A stretch of DNA of 64,000 nt, taken from the NCBI RefSeq assembly GCF_001625305.1, contig NW_017803047.1, positions 274,140-338,139 of the forward strand, in the 5' to 3' direction. Positions within the stretch are counted from its first letter, which is position 1, and each line of letters begins with the position of its first letter. This stretch comes from Branchiostoma belcheri (Eukaryota > Chordata > Leptocardii > Amphioxiformes > Branchiostomatidae). A model generated the notes under the pieces. The model searched no databases, had not been told where the DNA came from, and was given only the letters and a program-made list of their open reading frames with translations. Position numbers and translations under genes: made by a program. This document shows, piece after piece, positions 58,101-64,000 of this stretch.

Positions 58101-58739
58101 TGGTTCTAAGTAAAATCATTCTTCTCTAGGTAGAGTGTAACATCTGTGTCCATAATATCACCAGGGTCCATAATATCACCAATTTGAGAAATACTAGTAG
58201 TGTGCTTAAAGATATTTTTACTGCAACATACCCTAGGTATGTACATTTGAGGTGTGCAGGAGTGCATACCAAAAGTATGTTGCAGTAAAAATATCTTTAA
58301 GCACACTGTTTCTCAAGGTGGTGATATTATGGACCCTGGTGATATTATGGACACAGATGTTAGCTATTTATCAAAATTTGTTGTAAACAAACAGTATACT
58401 TTATAGTATGCTGTAGCTGTGACTGCTGTGTACAGTGACTTTTATTGTTTTAACGTTAAGTATTTAAAATGTTAAACAGTGATTTAAGAATCTGGCAAAA
58501 CTATATCACGGATGTAGCAAATGTAGATGTAGTAAAATGTCATTTGAATTTTCTACTGTCAGGTATTAGAATACGTGCTTACAGGCAAAGCAAATAGTAT
58601 ACACATTTTGGTGTGTGTGTTGTGCGTGTGTGTGGGGGGGGGGGGCAACTATAACCTACGTCCACAGAACTGTCCCTTTTTTCCCGCAAAGCTTTCCGAA
58701 AAACGCATAAATACGAAGTGACAACTTACCGACATTCAT
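55133..58739 (-). CDS. BOLA1: BolA-like protein 1, mitochondrial Fe-S cofactor protein
   Basis: Minus-strand gene in seven coding exons: 58730-58739 (only ten bases), 57933-58033, 57217-57270, 56870-56921, 56278-56342, 55604-55672, 55133-55213, stop TGA at 55133-55135. It gives 143 residues; human BOLA1 has 137. The first 35 residues are rich in Arg, Ser and Thr with no acidic residue before Glu36, consistent with a mitochondrial transit peptide; Met32 could give a shorter form. The BolA fold follows: PVESVIREKLSQHF, HLDVINESYMH, GSETHFKVVVVSDKF, RHRMVNGVL and the GPVHALSI signature, then the BOLA1-type TPKQW tail. A TAA immediately precedes the ATG in frame, fixing the start. BolA1 partners glutaredoxin 5 in mitochondrial iron-sulfur handling (family knowledge). 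The exon 3 acceptor is a CAGCAG tandem. Introns carry family A, G and hairpin elements. Confidence 0.93.
55806..56148 (-). mobile_element. Family A MITE, subtype 2, in BOLA1 intron 5
   Basis: Starts 'ggtcacaccaatttaatttc', ends 'aaattaaattggtgtggcc'. TAA on both sides (55803-55805 and 56149-56151). It carries the subtype-2 markers 'aagcaacagggtg' and 'gaagaggcgcatccgagagc'. Confidence 0.88.
56485..56670. mobile_element. Family G fold-back element in BOLA1 intron 4
   Basis: 'gtttcatcaggttggtaaga', 'caaccaagtcttttattcag' at the left; 'tcaccgaaatgtcggctgca' and 'taaaagacttggttgtg' at the right. Shorter loop than the copy at 43798. Confidence 0.75.
57551..57778 (+). pseudogene. 3' fragment of a non-LTR retrotransposon reverse transcriptase ORF
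   Basis: A 75-codon frame ending at TAG (57776-57778) reads PLRTFKRSTRFSTSS, then SFFPRTAKLWNSLPDKCF and LQAFKSNVHRHLL. The FFPRT-x-x-LWNSLP motif is typical of the C terminus of CR1/Jockey-like ORF2 proteins. No endonuclease or polymerase domain is upstream, so this is a 5'-truncated dead copy, in BOLA1 intron 2 and antisense to it. The following 'gccgtataggcattgcattg' is probably its 3' UTR. Confidence 0.8.
58139..58361. mobile_element. Fold-back element with arms of about 90 bp in BOLA1 intron 1
   Basis: The left arm 58139-58231 (AACATCTGTGTCCATAATAT, 'caccagggtccataatatca', 'gtgcttaaagatatttttac') is inverted at 58275-58361, with a spacer of about 43 bp. A solo arm is at 32949. Arms contain the internal direct repeat 'ggtgatattatgga'. 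Confidence 0.88.
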
Positions 58740-59112
58740 TTAGAAACAGCTACCTCAGAACTTGTGCACCGCTCCCTCACAAAACAAGTATCTTTTCGTC
58801 ACAAATTTGTTACAAAATTACGCAAACAACCTTCCAACTTTTTTTGTCCGGACAGCTAACCTTTGACCTTACAAAGACTATGCTACTCACCCAGAGAGGG
58901 GTGTTCGATAATTTACTTTAATAAACACATTATTCCGACTTGTAAAAAATTATAAGGACATAAACTAGTGATAAAAATATACATTTATGAAGAAATAGAT
59001 GTTTTTGTGTGTCTTAGAACCAAATTTTTGTTGATAGTGACGAAATAGATTGACATTATCCCTATAATTCTTGGTTATTGGTTTATTCCTTGTCCGAGTT
59101 AGAAAATCCAAG
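58740..59112. promoter_or_regulatory. Probable bidirectional promoter BOLA1 / DCTN4
   Basis: 373 bp separate the divergent ATGs of BOLA1 (58739, minus) and DCTN4 (59113, plus). The interval contains no TATA box in a convincing position and no repeat. The role is inferred from the head-to-head layout. Confidence 0.6.
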
Positions 59113-62100
59113 ATGGAGTCGATCCAGAGAGTGGGAGCGGCCGGTATGTTAGAAAACCATCGCGTTTTGTACAAGTGTAAGGACTACAGACTGCCTCTGT
59201 GTGAGCTGTACTTCTGCAGGCACTGCCTCAAGCTCCGATCCAAGGACTGCGTGTCGCATGAGGTGAGCATGGGTTCGATTCCCGCTGTGCAAATGTGAAG
59301 GAAAATTTTTTGGCTCTTTCAGATCATGTTCAGATAGATGACGTCATTTTCAGACGTTGCAGCAACTTGATTTTGCGATATTAACAGACATCTTTATCCA
59401 TCGCGTATGTGACATTTCAGTCATAATTTTAACACTACTTGTACGTATGCTGTTTATCAAAATTTTCTACGTTTGACGATAAAATATTATATTATAAAAT
59501 GTAGAACTTGCCCCTCCCCTTCGAATTCCTAGAGGCATTCTGATCATAAAATCAACTGGAAATTATAGGGAACCAAGCTGCAAGATTCTGTATGAAAGGG
59601 TTGCTAGTGTCACGGAAATGAAAACAAACATACAGTGGGTGTCACTGGAACTTAGTGGGAGACAGGCAAAAAATATTCAGACTACTGGTATATGCATGAT
59701 TTGCAAAATAACTTATAAATCGTGCCAAATACAAATTATGATTGTACTACAATGTAGGTAACTACCTAATACAAGCTCAAAAAGTTTAAGAACAAGAAAG
59801 TCTTGCCTTCAAGTATTAGTACCTACCAGAGTTTTCAATCAAGGATTTAGGTGTTCAAAAACTAGAACTTCCTAGAACTATTGTATTTGTAGAGTGGAAC
59901 TTGCTGCCACCAAGAACAGTGTCTAGAAATTAGATGTGCAAAGGCTAGTTATGTAGGTTTAAACAAGTTGTGCTTTTGTGTTTCCCCAGGTTGACTCCCA
60001 CTACTGTCCCAACTGTATGGAGAACATGCCGTCAGCCGAGGCCAAACTCAAGAAAAACAGGTGCATTTCTAGTTTTATTTCAAACTTACAAGTTACATAT
60101 TATTATTATTCAGGACATGAAAGCTATCTATTAGCTTGTGTCAAATTGATATAGTTCAAATAGAATGCTTCCACGGGTGGTAGTACAGGCTCGGTAGTTC
60201 ACATTCTGATACTGAGACAGGAGACTATGAATTAATTTTACTATTATCAGTCCTTTTGTGTTTCTCTGGGTACCAGTCAGTGTGCAAAATACCTGGTTGC
60301 CCAGTTGCCCCAGGCAACCAAATTTTACTTGGGGCAACCTACTTTTGAACCTAGGTAGCCCAGTGTGCTACCTGAATTTTAAGAATGCCCCCTTCCCCCA
60401 CGAAATCATGCCCACTTGGCTTGCACCACTGTATCCGGCAGATGTTTTTTAATTTTAGGTATTAATGGCTATTACTAGTGTAAGGCACAGAAGTAGAACC
60501 CCCCCGGGTTAGATACGGAACTTACACTAGTATCAGTTAACTAAAGGCTGTTAGAAATATTGTCAATATATGTAACATTACTTAATTTGAACAAAGTAGT
60601 AACTTATAGGTGGGGCAACCTAAATTTCTCATGGGCAACCAAATTTTTTACTTCTTCCCCCGTTTCCAGATGTGCAAACTGTTTTGACTGCCCGTCCTGT
60701 AAGCACACCCTGTCCACACGTGCCACCAGTGTGCTGGTCCCGAGCGCTGACGATCCCAACAAGGCCGTGGCCAAGAAGGCGTACTACCTGGCCTGTGCCT
60801 TCTGCCGCTGGACATCACGAGACATCGGCCTGAAGGACCAGTCTGTTGGTAAGTACCAAGGACCACAAAGAGCCTCATGTACAAATGTATATGTGTGGCG
60901 TTGGGTGGTGTAGTGGTTAGAGCAATCGACTATGAAGTGGGGAGACCCGGGTTCGATTCCAAGTCGTACCCGGGACATGTCTGGACATGCGCCCCAACGT
61001 TGTGTCCTTGGGAAAGGCACTTTACACGACTTTCCTCACTCCACCCAGGTGTGAATGGGTACCTAACTTCGGTTGGGGAAAGTCGTATTGAGGTCACCTT
61101 GTGGCGCCGAATGGCAGCCGCACAGACCCTTGCGACAGTTCCACAAAAAATAATTGTGGAACAAATATGTGTATCGTGTGTATTATTTGATTGTTGTAAT
61201 TGTTGTGATTTGTATTGATTATCATGTGATACCCTGCATCAATTCAGCCATATAAAGGCTGCGACTGCACGGGTACTGTTTGGACAAAAGAAAATCTTTA
61301 AAAAAAATATATATATAACAGTATATTCAGGGCTAGAAACACTGGGTGGTGCACCCAAATTAAGAGTTGTGCACCCAATTTTTTTCTGTGGGTGCACCAG
61401 TGCATCTAAATATTTTTGTAGGTTTACATATGTAAAGGCATTAAATGTATAGTAGTACAGTAGATTCTTATATTCTAAGTGGCAGGAAAATGATAAAATA
61501 ATTATAGTACATGTAGTGCTTTTAGTACTAACATTGTACTAAATATCTTGTGCACCCAAAAAATTTTGTGTGCACCCAATTTTATCGATTGGGTGCACCA
61601 GTACACCTATTCCCAAAAATGAAATTCGAGTCCTTTAAGTATTCACACATGTAATAATTCACGGAAAAATTGGAAAGATGATTTGTTTAGGGTACTGGTG
61701 GGTACTGGGCATTTTGATTTTATCAGGTCCAAGTCCAGATCCAAGTCAAAAGGATTAGGTCCAAGTCTAAACATGAACTAGATTATATGCATACCAGTAG
61801 TATTACAGTAAAAGTTCTGTATATCAATCACTCCTATTCTTTGTTACAAATTGCTGAGTAATATTTTGTTTGTCTCACAGCCAGTGGAGGATGGGAAGAA
61901 CAGGAGAATCCCAATGCAAAAAGGGTAAGTGAATAATTAGTTGTGTAAGGTAAAGAGGTGAAAGTCTTCCCTAACGTTTTCAATCCATCTCTGTCTTGGT
62001 CGACCTTGTGGATTTTGGCCTTCCAAGACCCACAGTCAACAACAAAATGACACTTATCCTCACATTATGTAACTTACAAAATGGGCAATTTCTTTGCTTA

Positions 62101-63510
62101 ATGTAGATGTTATCCAGGGTTCTAGCCAATATGACAGTCCGTTTTTCGGACGGTCATATTGGCTAGACGGTCATCATTTGACGGAAATTTGCTGTTCGTG
62201 ACGGACAAAAATTTTGCTCATTCAGTCATATAATTTTTTTTCTTGAAGAAAAATCCAGGCATGTAAACTGTCAATATATGGTAATTTTTCACCAAAAGAG
62301 CTTCTACATGCAAATTTTGTCCCTCAAACTGCAGAAGATGGCGTTTTTGAATCAGAGGGTCAAGATTTTGACATTTTCCTGGGGGAGCATGCCCCCAGAC
62401 CCCCTAGAATTGTCACGGCGCTCAACATGTGGCTTGACAGAAAAGATTTTCATTCTAGCTAGAACCCTGATGTTACCAGCACGTCGGCAGAACGTACTGC
62501 ACCTGCGCGAAACCCGTAATGTATTGTACATAGCATTTCGGCAGAATGTCTCATATAAGGTTGTATTCGCTCATATAAGGTTAGCATTTCGACAGTAGTT
62601 TCCAAATGTTGTGTCTGAAAGAATATCCTCTGCAACAGGCAAAATTCTGATGCAACGTTGACCAAAAACCCAACGAAAAACGCGAAAATACGGGGTTCTG
62701 CGCAGGCGCAGTACGTTCTGCCGACGTGCTGATGTTACCAGTCTAATTTTCACACATTTCCTCTGTTTGTGAGCAGATCTCAGAGCTAGTGGAGTATTAC
62801 AAACAGGTGGCACAGAAGGAGAAGGCAGACAGGGAGAGGAAGAAATATGCCAAGAGCAGGATCCGACTTCTGGGCATGTCTGTAAGTCATGGTAACAACG
62901 TAGGAACTAACACACACATATGCCTAAAAGATTACTGCAAAGAAATGTCTTCAATAGAAACATCTGTAAAGATACATTTGTGAAGAAACCATTTAGCTAT
63001 CTTGTTGCTTTGGGCTTATCCATGAATCTTGTTTGTATAAGAAAGACTTTTTGTCATTTTTTGATGTGATGTCATTTTTGGAATTTATAGAGACTGTAGA
63101 TATCTTTGAATGATATGTTTGTCCTTTCAAGTTGTAAATGCACATTGCAACACAGTTTTGCTGCCTTGTTAATTAGTTACAGTACAAAACAAGAGAACTA
63201 AAACCATTCTTAATGGAAATTCTAGGCCTAATTTCACAGATTTTACTATTTTACTTTAAATTTTTAGGAAAAAAAATTAAGTGTCAAAGCTGGGAACTTA
63301 TTGTTGTAACTTCTATACATGTATCCACTATCACTGTAGGGTTCTATACAATGTACATTGTACATTTGTACATGTATGTAAATTGTATGTATCCACTATC
63401 ATTGTAGGGTTCTATACATGTACATGTATGTGTCCACTATCATTGTAGGGTAAATATGCTTCTCAAAGTGCCCGCCGCCATGCCTCCCTCACTTCTATGC
63501 AGAACCTGAG
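59113..63510 (+). CDS. DCTN4: Dynactin subunit 4 (p62), N-terminal part, runs off the window
   Basis: Six coding exons: 59113-59262, 59990-60060, 60670-60848, 61881-61924, 62777-62881, 63449-63510. They give 203 residues of a protein that is about 460 long in vertebrates; the last exon ends in phase 2 before GTAAGT, so more lies to the right. Dynactin p62 sits in the pointed-end complex of dynactin, the dynein activator. The N terminus carries the zinc-binding Cys pairs C35/C38, C56/C59, C75/C78, C81/C84 and C116/C119, all intact. Diagnostic segments are [57 protein letters not shown] and [11 protein letters not shown]. The start at 59113 has a strong context (AAGATGG); Met12 would match the vertebrate N-terminal length more closely and is an alternative. 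Confidence 0.95.
60896..61159 (+). mobile_element. tRNA-derived SINE (BflSINE1-like) in DCTN4 intron 3
   Basis: The head has RNA polymerase III signals: box A TGGTGTAGTGG and box B GGTTCGATTCC. The body includes 'gtgtccttgggaaaggcact', 'ttacacgactttcctcactc' and 'cacccaggtgtgaatgggta', the conserved central domain seen in deuterostome SINEs. The tail is 'acaaaaaataattgtgga'. Imperfect direct repeats flank it (about 60881 'acaaatgtatatgtgt' and about 61160 'acaaatatgtgtat'). The 113-codon frame across it is not a gene. Confidence 0.85.
61332..61633. mobile_element. Second CAGGGCTNGAAA element (see 37245)
   Basis: Starts CAGGGCTAGAAACACTGGGT, contains 'tgggtgcaccagtgcatct', and ends 'aaaaatgaaattcgagtcct'. 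DCTN4 intron 3. Confidence 0.7.
62115..62469. mobile_element. hAT-like element, 355 bp, 8-bp target duplication
   Basis: Inverted ends CAGGGTTCTAGC and GCTAGAACCCTG, flanked by ATGTTATC (62107-62114) and ATGTTACC (62470-62477). The interior 'gggggagcatgcccccagac' is a word often seen near hAT remnants. An internal inverted repeat 'ccaatatgacagtccgtttt' / 'cggacggtcatattgg' lies close to the left end. DCTN4 intron 4. Confidence 0.82.
62478..62730. mobile_element. Inverted-repeat element inserted in the previous element's target site
   Basis: AGCACGTCGGCAGAACGTAC at the left is inverted as GTACGTTCTGCCGACGTGCT at the right. GATGTTACC lies on both sides (62469-62477 and 62731-62739). Sub-terminal 'gcacctgcgcgaaa' pairs loosely with 'tctgcgcaggcgc'. 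It overlaps the right target duplication of the element at 62115. Confidence 0.85.
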
Positions 63511-64000
63511 GTAAGTAGACAGGCATGTCGCCATCTGTACAATGACTGGTATTGCATGGTGCATGCAAAATGCATTGGTCACACCTAACTGCTATACATG
63601 TAGGCATGCTGCATGAAGTTGGTGTTGCTGGCTACATTGTCTGCAATTTCAAATGCATTGGTGAGATGTAACATTTAAAAGCAGCACTGTGGTGTCACTA
63701 TTAACAATTGATGTGTTTTTCCAATCTAACATTGCTAACTCTCCTTGCGCATATGGGATTGATAAACTTACATGTGGGTGTACATTATGTATGGAAGCCT
63801 TAATAATTTAGTAAATCATGACATACTAATACTTACTACGCTAACATTTTTGGTATTTAGTATAATTACTATCACTTGTATCAGAATTTTAAGTGTGTCA
63901 TCATATGAATATCGTCTTGGAAAATAGCGTAGTTTTTCCAAGCATTTTCATGATGTATATAAACTTTAAGTACAATGTATATTTTTTTTATTTAAAAAGA

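Noticed and set aside
60920..60975. Possible tRNA gene (box A and box B present)
   Set aside because: No cloverleaf closes around the boxes; the sequence continues into a SINE body and tail.
60877..61218. 113-codon frame on the plus strand
   Set aside because: It is read across a tRNA-derived SINE.

Overview
The window is invertebrate animal nuclear DNA and most resembles a lancelet (Branchiostoma). Genes are split into many short exons with GT-AG introns. The proteins are bilaterian families of vertebrate-like length. The intergenic and intronic DNA is AT-rich and packed with short inverted-repeat elements. A tRNA-derived SINE at about 60.9 kb looks like the amphioxus BflSINE1 type. The species call is inference; a 21-base N run at 13965-13985 shows this is an assembly contig.

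Genes lie in the right half. RASGEF1 (+, coding 33316-50633, 20 coding exons, about 480 residues) encodes a Ras-family guanine nucleotide exchange factor with an N-terminal RasGEF_N module and a CDC25 catalytic domain. A candidate alternative 5' exon lies at 28566-28625. Convergent to it is BOLA1 (-, 58739 to 55133, seven exons, 143 residues), a mitochondrial BolA-like iron-sulfur cofactor protein. Divergent from BOLA1 across about 370 bp is DCTN4 (+, from 59113), the dynactin p62 subunit; its first six coding exons (203 residues) are present and the gene runs off the right edge. A single strong but unidentified 54-bp exon candidate sits at 4175-4228.

The left half (1-28 kb) holds no gene I can name. 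It is a graveyard of non-autonomous transposons. The dominant family (called A here) has about 17 copies of roughly 360 bp in the window, with termini beginning GGCCACACCAATTTAATT and 3-bp TTA/TAA target duplications. Families B and C share the GGCC ends and the target site, which points to PIF/Harbinger. Other families include hAT-like elements with 8-bp duplications, a family with 7-bp duplications, several fold-back hairpins, and tandem arrays at 5.9, 17, 29, 33.6, 45 and 47.9 kb. Nested insertions are visible at 12.5, 17.0, 18.2 and 62.1-62.7 kb.

The three named genes are housekeeping or signalling genes with no evident joint pathway: Rap/Ras signalling, mitochondrial Fe-S maturation and dynein/dynactin transport. 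BOLA1 and DCTN4 probably share a bidirectional promoter. The most notable non-genic signals are the GGCC/TWA element families, a 91-bp near-perfect palindrome with 8-bp target duplications, a four-unit array with a hyperconserved core just upstream of RASGEF1, and a large excess of the octamer TACATGTA.
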